Assembly (NCBI GenBank): GCA_014695295.1
Contig: JACJNY010000040.1
Location: 27,726-91,725, forward strand
Origin: Microcoleus sp. FACHB-61
GTDB lineage: Bacteria; Cyanobacteriota; Cyanobacteriia; Cyanobacteriales; Microcoleaceae
Direction of reading: 5' to 3'
DNA length: 64,000 nucleotides
The position numbers and the translations under genes were made by a program. Below the pieces are notes generated by a model. It saw nothing but the letters and a program-made list of their open reading frames with translations, did not search any database and was not told the origin of the DNA. Each line of letters begins with the position of its first letter. Position 1 is the stretch's first letter. Positions 26,999-35,828 of this stretch are shown here, piece by piece.

Positions 26999-28339
26999 CT
27001 ATTTCCCTTTAGCTGTTGCAAGATCTAAGGTTAGTGTCAAACGCTCTTGAGATTCTTTAAGGGCGTCTTGGGGGTTGCGGCCCAGAAGGGTTGCCTCTAT
27101 GGCGCGACCGAGGTTTTCTGACAGGCGGGAGTAACCTGAAATAATGGGTCGCGCTCTGGCTGAGTTCATTTGCTCTAAAAATACTCGCAAAACAGGGTTT
27201 TTTTCCACAAAGCTTTGATAAGCTGGGCTCTGTCTCGATTTTAAGTTAATTGGCAAGTAACCTGTTCCCAATGCCCATGCTGTTTGGAATTCTTCACCTA
27301 TAACGTGTTCTAAGAATACTAGGGCTGCTCGCTCTCGTTCTGGCGAGGTTTTCATTAAAAATAGGTTTTCACCTCCTACGACGGCTGCGGGGCGTTTGAG
27401 GATCGGTAAACGCATTGCTGCGTAGTCGATACCGCTTTGCTGCAACTGTGCTAGCGTCCACGGCCCGGTGATTTGCATGGCGACTTTACCTGCAATGAAG
27501 TTGTCGAGTTCGTAACCGCGTTCGGGTGCTGACAGTATTGCTGAACCTTCTTTTAACAAGTCTCTCCACAATTCTAAGGCGGCGCGAGAGCCCGGACTGT
27601 CTATTTGCGGTACTGGAGCTTGAGGTGTTTCGGACAGAAGTTCCCCGCCTGCGCTGAACATGAATGGCAGCCAGGTAAATACTGTCCATTCTCCTTTGCC
27701 TAGGGAGAGCACTATGCCGTGTTGGTCTGTGCGGCCGTCTCCGTTGGTGTCTCGCGTGAGCGATCGGGCTACTTGCTTTAATTGCGCCCAATTCTGCGGC
27801 ACTTTTTTGATTCCTGCTGCTGCAAATAAGCTGGGACGGTAAAAGATGGCGACGTTATTTGTGCCTAGGGGAACTGACCAAGTGTGTCCGCCAAGTTCCA
27901 TTGACTCGAAGAGTGCCGGGTCGATTTCGGCTTTCCGGGGCGATTTGCCGAGCCAGTTTTCTAAGGGTTCAATTGCGTCGAGTTCTGCTAGTTTTCCGGC
28001 AATTGTGGGGCCATTCCACAGCAAATCCGGCGGTGCATTTCCCACTATTGCTGTTAGTATTTTTGGTAGTTGTTGGTCGGGCTGGCCGATGTAAATTGGT
28101 GTGATATGGATGTTGGGATGCGTTTTGTTGAATTTGTCTGTGAGGGCTTGAAATACGTCGCGGTTTGGCGGAGGATTGATGCCGTGCCACAGTGTGAGTT
28201 CGATCGGTTCGCCGTTTTTGGATGCGGGTTTTGTGCTGTTTTGACAGCCGCTTAATATTAGCAGATTTAAGCTAAGTAAAATGCAGACAGCTAGTTTGAG
28301 TTGCCTTTTAATTGCTTTGGATAATTTGGATAAAATCAT
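26999..28339 (-). CDS. ABC transporter sugar-binding lipoprotein (family 1 SBP)
   Basis: This 446-residue protein has a lipoprotein signal peptide (LLSLNLLILSGC, lipobox LSGC at about residue 32), so the mature protein should be anchored at the outer face of the plasma membrane. The rest matches extracellular solute-binding family 1: LTLWHGINPPPN, FNKTHPNIHI, PDLLWNG, TWSVPLGTNNVAIFYRP, DTNGDGRTDQHG and GPWTLAQLQQSG. Relatives bind sugars, glucosylglycerol or glycerol phosphate for ABC import. No permease or ATPase genes are adjacent, so it is an orphan binding protein here and its ligand cannot be stated. The neighbouring rRNA methyltransferase gene is separated by 65 bases. Confidence 0.9.
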   Translation of the reverse strand: MILSKLSKAIKRQLKLAVCILLSLNLLILSGCQNSTKPASKNGEPIELTLWHGINPPPNRDVFQALTDKFNKTHPNIHITPIYIGQPDQQLPKILTAIVGNAPPDLLWNGPTIAGKLAELDAIEPLENWLGKSPRKAEIDPALFESMELGGHTWSVPLGTNNVAIFYRPSLFAAAGIKKVPQNWAQLKQVARSLTRDTNGDGRTDQHGIVLSLGKGEWTVFTWLPFMFSAGGELLSETPQAPVPQIDSPGSRAALELWRDLLKEGSAILSAPERGYELDNFIAGKVAMQITGPWTLAQLQQSGIDYAAMRLPILKRPAAVVGGENLFLMKTSPERERAALVFLEHVIGEEFQTAWALGTGYLPINLKSRQSPAYQSFVEKNPVLRVFLEQMNSARARPIISGYSRLSENLGRAIEATLLGRNPQDALKESQERLTLTLDLATAKGK

Positions 28340-28404
28340 TTTTTAGTTATACTGAGGGAAGAAGATTTTTTTAACTACAGATGAACGCGGATGGAGGCGG
28401 ATAG

Positions 28405-29355
28405 TTAGAGGTTGGTAAAACGAGCTAAATCTAGAAAATCTGCTGGTAGCTGATTTCTCGCTCCATCCGAGGTGTTTTGAAACAAAACGGTGAAAGCTCC
28501 TGCTCCTAGTCTATCTTGCGGCCACATCCGATAGCAAGGAATTTCTGTCAGGTGCGATCGATATTTTTCTAAAGGAGGAACAGTGACTGGCCCAAATTCG
28601 GGGAAGTTGCTTAACAGCCATTCGCTGACTTGTTCATTTTCTGCGGTTGAATAAGTGCAGGTCATGTATGCAAGATAACCTTCCGGCGCTACAATTTTAG
28701 CAGAATTGGCTAAGATTCTTTTTTGGCGGTTGGCATTGCTGTTGATGGTGACCTGATGAAAGCATCCGGGTGCTTTGTCTCTTTTTGCTAAGAGTGATTG
28801 ACCAGTACAAGGAGCATCTACTATTACTAAATTAGCAGTTTGTGGGATTTTTTCGGCAAGTATTTTTGAATCGACGTTAGCGGCGGCGGATGGTTGAATT
28901 TGGCAGCGTTTTAAATTAGAGATAAGCATTCCCATGCGTTTGCCTATGGCTTCGTTGCACAACAGCAATTCTGGGTTTAATGTTTTCCAGGAAAATACAC
29001 TTTTCCCTCCGGGGGCGGCGCACATATCTAAGATTAGTTTGATTGGCTGCGGTATTGTTAATAAGGTGGAGGCGGCGAAGATTGAGGAAAAGTCGAGACA
29101 GTAGTAATGTCCTGCTTGATGTAAGGAATGTTTTCCCGGCTGGGATTCTAAGGCAAGTCTATCTACAAATTCCGGTTGCCAAGAGACGGGAATTTCGACA
29201 GTAAATGGGTTATCTGTTGGTTTGGGTTGCAGCCACAAGATGGCAGGATTAAAAGCTTGAGGATTGACAATAGCCTGAATAAATTTTTCTTGTTCTGCGG
29301 TGTCGGCAAATAAGCTGCGGCTGAGTTTAAGCAGGAGATTTGACAATTTTTCCAT
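28405..29355 (-). CDS. RsmB/NOP-family RNA cytosine-5 methyltransferase
   Basis: This 316-residue protein carries the SAM-binding motif LDMCAAPGGKS and the two cysteine motifs of m5C RNA methyltransferases: DAPCTGQSLL (motif IV) and TCTYSTAENE (motif VI, catalytic cysteine). It should methylate a cytosine in rRNA or tRNA; RsmB or RsmF-like targets are possible, but the short length and N terminus do not allow choosing. It starts at the ATG at 29355 and is transcribed away from fmt. Both motifs appear intact. Confidence 0.9.
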   Translation of the reverse strand: MEKLSNLLLKLSRSLFADTAEQEKFIQAIVNPQAFNPAILWLQPKPTDNPFTVEIPVSWQPEFVDRLALESQPGKHSLHQAGHYYCLDFSSIFAASTLLTIPQPIKLILDMCAAPGGKSVFSWKTLNPELLLCNEAIGKRMGMLISNLKRCQIQPSAAANVDSKILAEKIPQTANLVIVDAPCTGQSLLAKRDKAPGCFHQVTINSNANRQKRILANSAKIVAPEGYLAYMTCTYSTAENEQVSEWLLSNFPEFGPVTVPPLEKYRSHLTEIPCYRMWPQDRLGAGAFTVLFQNTSDGARNQLPADFLDLARFTNL

Positions 29356-29776
29356 GTTCGAGGAGATATGATAATATTGAAATTAGCAGTAACAAAGGTA
29401 AATCTGATAATAATTCCTAGTGTAGAACAGTTATAGTTAACTTGGGAAGAATGGATGCAAATGTTGTTGGGTCTATCAGACTCATTACTTTGGAGCGTTT
29501 GAGTCTGGCTGCACCTGAGTATCAATCGAGATCCTTTTTGCCGATCGCACAACTCGGAACTATTCTCGAAGTGTATAATCTAGGAGCAAACTACTATTAT
29601 TTGAGCTGATAAATAAACATTACATGAGTCCGGTGGTTGAAAAAACTCCTAAACTCGCTTGTATCATAGCTCCTACGCGCTGAATCGTCTCTACAATATA
29701 CTATGGTTTTTTGCCATTACCTACTTGATGAGTAACGACTGATGACTGATGACTACTTACTAATAACGAACAATCT
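29356..29776. other. Divergent intergenic region before fmt
   Basis: This 420-base region should hold promoters for the minus-strand RNA methyltransferase gene and plus-strand fmt. It contains a possible 52-residue ORF at 29451 and simple GATGACTGATGACT repeats just before fmt. Confidence 0.5.
29451..29609 (+). CDS. Possible small protein, unrecognised
   Basis: A 52-codon frame starts at an ATG with GGGAAG just upstream and encodes a product beginning MDANVVGSIRLITLERLSL and ending LGANYYYLS. It lies alone in the divergent region before fmt. I do not recognise it; it has neither a signal peptide nor a repeat pattern. The weak ribosome site and the lack of other support keep confidence low. 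Confidence 0.25.
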   Translation: MDANVVGSIRLITLERLSLAAPEYQSRSFLPIAQLGTILEVYNLGANYYYLS

Positions 29777-30775
29777 ATGAAAATTGTCTTTTTTGGCACT
29801 CCCGATTTTGCTGTTCCTACTTTATCCAGTTTGTTAAGCCACCCAGAATTTGAGGTTGTGGGTGTGGTGACTCAGCCGGACAAGCGCCGGGGAAGAGGCA
29901 ATCAATTGATGCCTTCACCTGTAAAAGATGTGGCTTTAAATCACAGTCTCCAGGTTTGGCAGCCGCGCCGAATTAAGAAGGATGCGGAAACAATTGCCAA
30001 ATTGCGGGAAGCGGAGGCGGATGTGTTTGTGGTGGTGGCTTACGGCCAAATTCTTTCTCCAGAAATTCTGGATATTCCTAGTTTGGCTTGCGTTAACGTT
30101 CACGGTTCAATTTTGCCGAAGTATCGCGGTGCGGCGCCGATTCAGCGCTGTCTTTTTGACGGGCAAAAGACAACAGGAATTACTACTATGCTGATGGATG
30201 CTGGCATGGATACTGGGGCGATGCTGTTGAAGGCTTTTGCTGGTATTTCGCTGTTGGATAATGCGGATTCTTTGGCGGATAGGTTGGCGGAAGTTGGGGC
30301 GGATTTGTTGGTGGAAACTTTGGTGAAATTGAGAGACGAGAAGATTGAAGCTGTTGTTCAAGATGATGCTGAGGCGACTTACGCACCGATGATTAAGGGT
30401 GCCGATTATGTGCTGGATTGGTCGAAAAGTGCGATCGCCCTTCACAATCAAGTTAGGGGCTTTTTCCCGGATTGCACGACGACTTTTCGCGGCAATTCTT
30501 TGAAGGTGATGGCTACTGTGCCCGTTGGGCCGGAATATTGGCTGCAATTACCGCCTGAGTTGAGAGTGTTGGAGCGCGAATGGCCTGTTTTGGCCGAGTT
30601 GTCGGGCGCCAATGGGGAAGTTGTCAAGGTTGTCAAGGGTTTGGGGGCGATCGTCCAAACCGGTGATGGTTTATTATTGTTGCGGGAGGTGCAGTTAGCG
30701 GGGAAAAAGGTGCAGTCTGGGGTGGATTTTGCGAATGGAACTCGGTTGGTTGTAGGGGAAGTTTTTGGGGGTTAA
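29777..30775 (+). CDS. fmt: Methionyl-tRNA formyltransferase
   Basis: This 332-residue protein has the usual length and sequence of Fmt, which transfers a formyl group from 10-formyl-tetrahydrofolate to initiator Met-tRNA before translation starts. The N terminus [16 protein letters not shown] and the catalytic motif [19 protein letters not shown] (Asn107, His109) are intact, and Asp145 lies in DAGMDTG. A C-terminal OB-fold domain follows (about 210-332). The def gene, a frequent neighbour in other bacteria, is not here. It converges with the SbcD-like gene downstream. Confidence 0.97.
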   Translation: MKIVFFGTPDFAVPTLSSLLSHPEFEVVGVVTQPDKRRGRGNQLMPSPVKDVALNHSLQVWQPRRIKKDAETIAKLREAEADVFVVVAYGQILSPEILDIPSLACVNVHGSILPKYRGAAPIQRCLFDGQKTTGITTMLMDAGMDTGAMLLKAFAGISLLDNADSLADRLAEVGADLLVETLVKLRDEKIEAVVQDDAEATYAPMIKGADYVLDWSKSAIALHNQVRGFFPDCTTTFRGNSLKVMATVPVGPEYWLQLPPELRVLEREWPVLAELSGANGEVVKVVKGLGAIVQTGDGLLLLREVQLAGKKVQSGVDFANGTRLVVGEVFGG

Positions 30776-30859
30776 ATTGTATGTTTAGGGCGAGCAGGAT
30801 GCCCACCCGACAATATTTGGAAGCAAAATCATCCTGTAATTAGATGCGGGCCCGTTGAC

Positions 30860-32101
30860 CTAAAATTCGACCAAAACTTCCTCCGCGCCGCCCAACAAAC
30901 CCTGCGCCGCCTCTAACATACTCTCCGCAACATCTTTCAAATCTTCGCGACTGGCCAGATAAGTTTTCAAAGCTTCTAACGGTTCTATACTATTATTAGC
31001 ATTCAATTCTGGCAAACGCGGCCTCGCTAGCTGACTGACTAATTCCGGTTGAATCGTGTAGCTGTGCGCTTCGCCGAGAAGTGCGTGCAATTCTGCATTG
31101 TCGATTAAATCTAATTGTTCCGATCGCAATTGGTAAATCAATCTCACAACCGCGTCTTCGATCTGCTTCTTGCCAATAGCTTTAACTAACTCGGCTTGCG
31201 GGTTTTCCGATTCGGAAACATTCACTTTAATAGTCTGAAACACCCGCACTGGCAAAGTGCAAAATTCCCACTCAGCTTTTCCCAGTTCCAAATTAACTAA
31301 CACAAAACCTTTGTCTTCTTTCTCTTCGCTAAAGTCAACTCGTTCTATACTTCCGGGGTAAATTACGGGCGGATTGTTGGAAGCATTGAGATTTTGGTGT
31401 TTGTGAACGTGGCCGAGAGCAACGTAATCAAAACAAGGGCGAGTTAGCATGGAAACGGGAATGTTAAAACCTTTGCCAACTGCTAAAAAACGCTCTGCAC
31501 CCAAGCTTGCTTTATCTGCCATTAAGTGGGCTAAAAGTACGGTTGGTATGTCGGGGTTAAGGCGGCGGATTTCGCCTTCCATTGCGATCGTCAGTTTTTC
31601 GGTTAATAATTGGTTAACATCGCCCATAGACAGGCTTTCAGTCTCGGAACGTGTCATTAAGGTCGATCGAGTCAACCAAGGCAAAGTTACTACCTGTACG
31701 GGCCCGCTGCGGGTGTGTATGAGGTGAGTGTCCAGGCGATCGCCGACAATAAACTTAGGTATCCCCAAAGTGCGATAAATCCCCAAACTCGCGCCGCCTT
31801 GTCCCTGGGAATGTTGGTCGTGATTTCCTACTAGCAAAACCGTCGGAATTTGCGCGTCAACCAAGCGGCTGAATTGGCGAGCAAAAGCCTCTTTGACAAA
31901 CGGTGGAGGCGTCGAATCCGGGAAAGCATCGCCGCCGAATATAACTAAATCTACGGGTTCAGAAATTGCTCTATCCATACATTTACTCAGCGTCGCCGCG
32001 AAATCTTCCAGCCGCGTATTTAAACCGGTTTCTGGATTAATCCGGCCGTGAGAAAAGCCGCTTCCCATGTGAATGTCTGAAAGGTGAAGAATTTTAATCA
32101 T
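30860..32101 (-). CDS. SbcD/Mre11-type DNA repair exonuclease
   Basis: This 413-residue protein is a calcineurin-like metallophosphoesterase with the SbcD/Mre11 motif set: LHLSDIHMG (Asp9, His11), FGGDAFPDS, VGNHDQHSQG, LLAHLMAD and ALGHVHKHQ. It should cleave DNA ends or hairpins with two manganese ions, normally with an SbcC/Rad50 ATPase. No sbcC gene is adjacent; a cyanobacterial partner could be elsewhere. The C-terminal part (about 300-413) is less conserved. A large nested palindrome, the kind of structure this nuclease family processes, lies just upstream at 32147-32367. Confidence 0.9.
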   Translation of the reverse strand: MIKILHLSDIHMGSGFSHGRINPETGLNTRLEDFAATLSKCMDRAISEPVDLVIFGGDAFPDSTPPPFVKEAFARQFSRLVDAQIPTVLLVGNHDQHSQGQGGASLGIYRTLGIPKFIVGDRLDTHLIHTRSGPVQVVTLPWLTRSTLMTRSETESLSMGDVNQLLTEKLTIAMEGEIRRLNPDIPTVLLAHLMADKASLGAERFLAVGKGFNIPVSMLTRPCFDYVALGHVHKHQNLNASNNPPVIYPGSIERVDFSEEKEDKGFVLVNLELGKAEWEFCTLPVRVFQTIKVNVSESENPQAELVKAIGKKQIEDAVVRLIYQLRSEQLDLIDNAELHALLGEAHSYTIQPELVSQLARPRLPELNANNSIEPLEALKTYLASREDLKDVAESMLEAAQGLLGGAEEVLVEF

Positions 32102-32146
32102 TGTTCTTTTTTTTGGGAATTGTTATACCTGAACATCTGTAGGGAA

Positions 32147-32367
32147 ACGGCATTGCCTATTGGTGTCAACTTAAGACTGAAACCCCTGATAAATCCCGCT
32201 TTTAACCCAGTCTAGATCCCCCTAAATCCCCCTTAAGAAGGGGGACTTTGAGAATATTCCTGTCCCCCCCTTATTAAGGGGGGCTAGGGGGGATCTAAGT
32301 TTAATAGTCAAACCGGAGTCTGTGACTGGGTTAGAAGTTAAGTTGACACGAAGAAGGGCAATGCCGT
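32147..32367. repeat. 221-bp nested inverted repeat
   Basis: At least four complementary pairs are nested around one centre: ACGGCATTGCC (32147) with GGCAATGCCGT (32357); GTGTCAACTTAA (32163) with AGTTAAGTTGACAC (32336); TAACCCAGTC (32203) with GACTGGGTTA (32324); and GATCCCCC (32215) with GGGGGGATC. The core CCCCCTTAAGAAGGGGG is itself palindromic. It could form a long cruciform or a strong bidirectional RNA hairpin between two minus-strand genes. Confidence 0.85.
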
Positions 32368-32384
32368 GTCCGTACCCGTGCGCC

Positions 32385-33023
32385 TCAACGTAGTTCTAAT
32401 TCGACGCTGCGCCGATTTGGATTGATGCGTTTCTCGATCGCAAATATTTTATTCTCTTCCTCAAAGCCGAGTTCGTGAAACTCTTTAAATAAACATTCTA
32501 CCTCAATTTTTGCAATAACAGTTTCCAGCCACTTATCAAATGAATCGCATTCAATGCTTCTAAAAGGTTCGCTTTTGCAGTCGAAACTGATAATTTGTCC
32601 CGGAATACCGCCGAAACAGCCTTTTGTATCCACAACCCGCAGCCACACATCATCTACTTTCATAAACGGAATCCATGCTTCGTTCCAATATTCTCCTTGC
32701 TGCCATTCTTGAAAATAAATTTTGCTTTGGGCGTCCCAAAAATCTTTCTCCTTCCCAATAGATTCCAAAGGTAAAATACTCCTGCCGTGTTCAAAAGGAA
32801 ACAGCCAGTCATCCTCTAAACTCTCATAAGCCGAACCGTTACACCAGCGATAAAAATCGTAAAATGTTTTTGGAAGTGATTGTTTGTAACGATTTTTGAA
32901 TAATTTTATTTCCGGTTCTGCTACACCGGGATTGAGCAAATTTAGGGCGTCAGGACAGCAGCGCTTTAAGGTTTTGGCGAAGGTGCGGACGAGAGAAGTT
33001 TGCGGCTGAAAGTGTAGTTTCAT
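32385..33023 (-). CDS. SMI1/KNR4 (SUKH) family protein
   Basis: This 212-residue protein matches the SMI1/KNR4 fold: LPKTFYDFYRWCNG, DWLFPFEHGRSILPLE, WIPFMKVDDVWLRVVD and PGQIISFDCKSEPF. In bacteria SUKH domains are often immunity proteins against contact-dependent or polymorphic toxins, or regulators. No toxin gene of that kind is next to it. It starts 3 bases after the stop of a Uma2 gene, so the two are surely cotranscribed. An immunity role is family-based inference only. Confidence 0.85.
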   Translation of the reverse strand: MKLHFQPQTSLVRTFAKTLKRCCPDALNLLNPGVAEPEIKLFKNRYKQSLPKTFYDFYRWCNGSAYESLEDDWLFPFEHGRSILPLESIGKEKDFWDAQSKIYFQEWQQGEYWNEAWIPFMKVDDVWLRVVDTKGCFGGIPGQIISFDCKSEPFRSIECDSFDKWLETVIAKIEVECLFKEFHELGFEEENKIFAIEKRINPNRRSVELELR

Positions 33024-33026
33024 ACA

Positions 33027-33602
33027 TCACAATAGAATCCCGGGGACTTTTTGATAAACTTGTGCGATCGGGCAACTAAAATCTATACTCATTAACTCTA
33101 ACTCATCTCCTTGTCGGTAAGTCTGAGAAACCCAATTTCCTTCAGCATTGACTCGGAAACATTCAATTTTGATTTCGGATTGAGTGATGAGTACGTATTC
33201 CTGCAAACTCGATGCAGTTGGGTAATCTGCAAACTTATCGCCTCTGTCGAAAGCTGCTGTTGAGGGCGACAATACCTCAACTACTAAAGATGGATATAAA
33301 ATGAAATCTTCACTAGAACCTGTATCCCTTTCGTCGCAAGTCACAGCTACATCAGGATAGTAATAACAATTCGCCTCTTCCAGTCGGACTTTTATATCTG
33401 ATGAAAGAACTAAGGATGGCGTATTCAGAAGATGATTTCCCAGCAGCCGAATCAAATTACTAGCAATAATAATGTGAGGCTTTTTTGCCCCCGTCATTGC
33501 ATAAACGTGTCCGCGTCTGTACTCATGTTTGATCGGGCTTACTCGCTCGCCTTCAAGGTAATCTTCTGGCGAAATGTAGAAATTATTTTTGCTGATAACC
33601 AT
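33027..33602 (-). CDS. Uma2 family (DUF820) putative endonuclease
   Basis: This 191-residue protein has the Uma2 pattern: SPEDYLEGERVSPIKHEYR (with Glu27), Asp84 in YYPDVAVTCD, Glu109 in LVVEVLSPST and Lys123 in RGDKFADY. The site looks complete. It is the first gene of a two-gene unit with the SMI1/KNR4 gene. The role of Uma2 proteins is not established; their PD-(D/E)xK-like fold predicts nuclease activity. Confidence 0.9.
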   Translation of the reverse strand: MVISKNNFYISPEDYLEGERVSPIKHEYRRGHVYAMTGAKKPHIIIASNLIRLLGNHLLNTPSLVLSSDIKVRLEEANCYYYPDVAVTCDERDTGSSEDFILYPSLVVEVLSPSTAAFDRGDKFADYPTASSLQEYVLITQSEIKIECFRVNAEGNWVSQTYRQGDELELMSIDFSCPIAQVYQKVPGILL

Positions 33603-33690
33603 TGATTTTTACTCGGCTGATTTAAGATGATACTATTTGTTGAAACTCGCATATTCTGCTAGGAAACGGGACTGCTGTTTCGCTACAGAT

Positions 33691-34968
33691 TCAACAAAAC
33701 TCCAAAAATCTGGCGTGCCACAATTTGCCACTTTCCGTCAAACCCTGCGATCGCACTTTAATTTTGACTCCCCGAGGGTTAGCCTCGTAGAGTCGGGCAA
33801 TTTCCAGCATTTCCCCGGCGCTAAAACCCGTTCCCACTGTTCCTACCGGCACTAATTTGCCCTCAATTTCTTGCGCAACTTCGATCGCACTAAACGGTCG
33901 CCCCGCAACTTTTGTCGGCGTCAAGCCGACAATCAACAAATCGTGTTCCTGACAGTATTTAGTCCTAACTATCGGATATTTCTTAACATCTTTGCCGCCG
34001 ACATAGCGGCAGTCGTGCAGAACCCAAACTTCTCCTTCTCTGTTTTCAGCTTCCTGCTTCTGGGCTAGTAAAAGTTTTTCTGCTGCGGTGCGATAGGTCG
34101 GTAAAATTTCAAATTCTTTCGACCAAATAGCCAGCATTTCGCCAACTGCTATTCCCCCTGCAATGCGTTCTGATTCGGCGATTTCAGTGAAGTCTTTGCC
34201 GTGGGAAAACAAACATTTAAAAATGGCATAAACTGCGGTTGGCTGGGTTGTCGGAAAACCGCTTTCAATATTAACTGTAGCAGCTTGCGCGCCCGTGCGG
34301 TGTTCGCTGCCCGTACAGCTTTTGTAATAAAGTTCGCCGTCTAAAACAAAGGTGCCAATTTTAGCGGCTGTGTCAATTAATGTGCGATCGATCTCAACCG
34401 ATGCCTGTTGCCGCAGGTTAGTCGATCGCGATTGGTAGTATACTTTATCTTGCGTCGCAATGACCACTACTCGATTGCCGTCGCGCTTTGGCTGTCCCCA
34501 ATAATCGGGATTTTCGATGTAATAAGAACGTTCACTCGGCGCGTCCACCGGCTGCATCGTGACAATCCTTCCCGGCTGCAAATGCGGTGGTAATTCGGGA
34601 ACAATCGGATTGTAAACAGTCTCTATTTTGGCAGCCGTCGTTGATTTTGCAGCAGGAGCAAGATTAGTGGTAGATTTGTTTGAAGGATTCAGGGCGATCG
34701 GCTTTTCTCCGGTTTCCAATTCAAACGCTCTTTTCCAAAAGCCGATCGCCATTTCCGGGTATCCTTCCGACTCCGCGCACAGTGCAAAACCAATAATTTT
34801 TGCCGTACCGATGCCGCGCCCGTAATCAGCCAAATACTGCACTGCCCCCGCTTCACCCATCAAGTGCAATCCTCGCGTGACAATGCGATTGTTCCAGCGT
34901 TCTCGAATGTCGGCGCTAATTTTCTTAGCTGCTTTTCGCTTTGCTTCTGCGTATTCGGTGCAGTCCAT
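33691..34968 (-). CDS. ATP-dependent DNA ligase-like protein
   Basis: This 425-residue protein carries nucleotidyltransferase motifs in order: KRDGNR (motif I, candidate AMP-accepting Lys161), FVLDGELYY (motif III, Glu212), EGEVWV (motif IV, 311-316) and VRTKYCQEHDLLIVG (motif V, Lys337). A C-terminal segment (about 340-425) has the look of an OB fold. It would seal nicked DNA using ATP, next to the cell's NAD-dependent LigA. The N-terminal 85 residues form a helical domain (DYGRGIGTAKIIGFALCAES), followed by a Thr/Ala/Pro-rich linker; I do not recognise that domain. No Ku or LigD polymerase gene is adjacent. Ligase type is probable; RNA ligase or capping activity is not excluded. Confidence 0.82.
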   Translation of the reverse strand: MDCTEYAEAKRKAAKKISADIRERWNNRIVTRGLHLMGEAGAVQYLADYGRGIGTAKIIGFALCAESEGYPEMAIGFWKRAFELETGEKPIALNPSNKSTTNLAPAAKSTTAAKIETVYNPIVPELPPHLQPGRIVTMQPVDAPSERSYYIENPDYWGQPKRDGNRVVVIATQDKVYYQSRSTNLRQQASVEIDRTLIDTAAKIGTFVLDGELYYKSCTGSEHRTGAQAATVNIESGFPTTQPTAVYAIFKCLFSHGKDFTEIAESERIAGGIAVGEMLAIWSKEFEILPTYRTAAEKLLLAQKQEAENREGEVWVLHDCRYVGGKDVKKYPIVRTKYCQEHDLLIVGLTPTKVAGRPFSAIEVAQEIEGKLVPVGTVGTGFSAGEMLEIARLYEANPRGVKIKVRSQGLTESGKLWHARFLEFC

Positions 34969-35319
34969 ACTGCCTCCTTTCTGTAGGGCTATTTGGACAA
35001 TATACTCTAGCTTGATTCATTAGTCAAGTTAATTAACACTAAGTTTACAACTAAGTGGTTGTGAATAAACCTAACTATTTCATTTGTAAACTAGATTTAT
35101 TTTTTAACTGCAGAGGCGCAGAGGAAGAGAAGAAAGAGAGCGAGCGGGTTGTAGTGGTGTTTTGATGGTCAAGCGCAGTAATCTGTTCGCCGTCAATGCT
35201 AAGATAACCTCGATCGCGCGTTGAGGTCAATGATGCCAGGGCTTGCTTCTTGCGAAGTCTGGTTCGCCAACTTGCGATCGCAGGTTTGAGAATTTAAGAT
35301 CGAGTTTAATCTTACTGTT
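34969..35319. other. 350-base divergent intergenic region
   Basis: This region lies between the ligase-like gene (minus) and the glutaredoxin-like gene (plus). It includes an ACTGCAGAGGCGCAGAGG string, whose relatives occur in inverted form near 42965 and in looser form near 28372. No gene is seen. Confidence 0.5.
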
Positions 35320-35628
35320 ATGATGCGATTGATTTTGTACAGCAAACCCGGATGCCACTTGTGCGAAGGGTTGCAAGAAAAACTCGAACAGATTGAAAGC
35401 CTCAAGTTTCAACTCGAAGTCAGAGATATTACCGAACGGGATGACTGGTTTCAAGCTTATCAGTACGAAGTTCCAGTTTTGTTTAAAGTGCAGCCCCAGG
35501 CAAGAAATTCTGCTGGCGAGGCTGCATTCTCTCCTGAAGAACTGTTACCCCGTCCTTCTCCCCGCTGTAGTGTCGCCCAATTGGAGCAAATGTTACAGAA
35601 ATATTTGCAAATCGATCCGTCACAATAA
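35320..35628 (+). CDS. Glutaredoxin-like (DUF836) protein
   Basis: This 102-residue protein begins MMRLILYSKPGCHLCEGLQE. The CHLC motif near residue 12 is a thioredoxin-fold redox pair of the CxxC type, and VPVLF supplies the cis-proline strand. It matches the short glutaredoxin-like DUF836 family, likely a cytoplasmic thiol-disulfide protein of unknown partner. It is followed, after about 200 bases with GC-rich tandem repeats, by murE on the same strand. Confidence 0.85.
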   Translation: MMRLILYSKPGCHLCEGLQEKLEQIESLKFQLEVRDITERDDWFQAYQYEVPVLFKVQPQARNSAGEAAFSPEELLPRPSPRCSVAQLEQMLQKYLQIDPSQ

Positions 35629-35699
35629 TACGATTTACGCAACAACTCACGTGTTAATCCTGGCCTCGGGGTGCGCGGTGCGCACCTTACTCTAGGCCT

Positions 35700-35754
35700 G
35701 TAGCGTGTGCACCGCGCACAGCAAAACCCGTAGGGTGTGCACCGCGCACAGCAA
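35700..35754. repeat. Tandem GTGTGCACCGCGCACAGCAAA repeats
   Basis: Two copies of a unit close to GTAGGGTGTGCACCGCGCAC followed by AGCAAA lie in tandem, preceded by a related GGTGCGCACCTTAC string near 35684. GTGCACCGCGCAC is itself partly palindromic. They lie in the murE upstream region. Confidence 0.7.
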
Positions 35755-35828
35755 ATACCAGCAGATAGCGGCTCAAACAATGTGTTGTGCAAGTCATATT
35801 CAAGACATCCAAGTGAGGAGTTTTTCAG

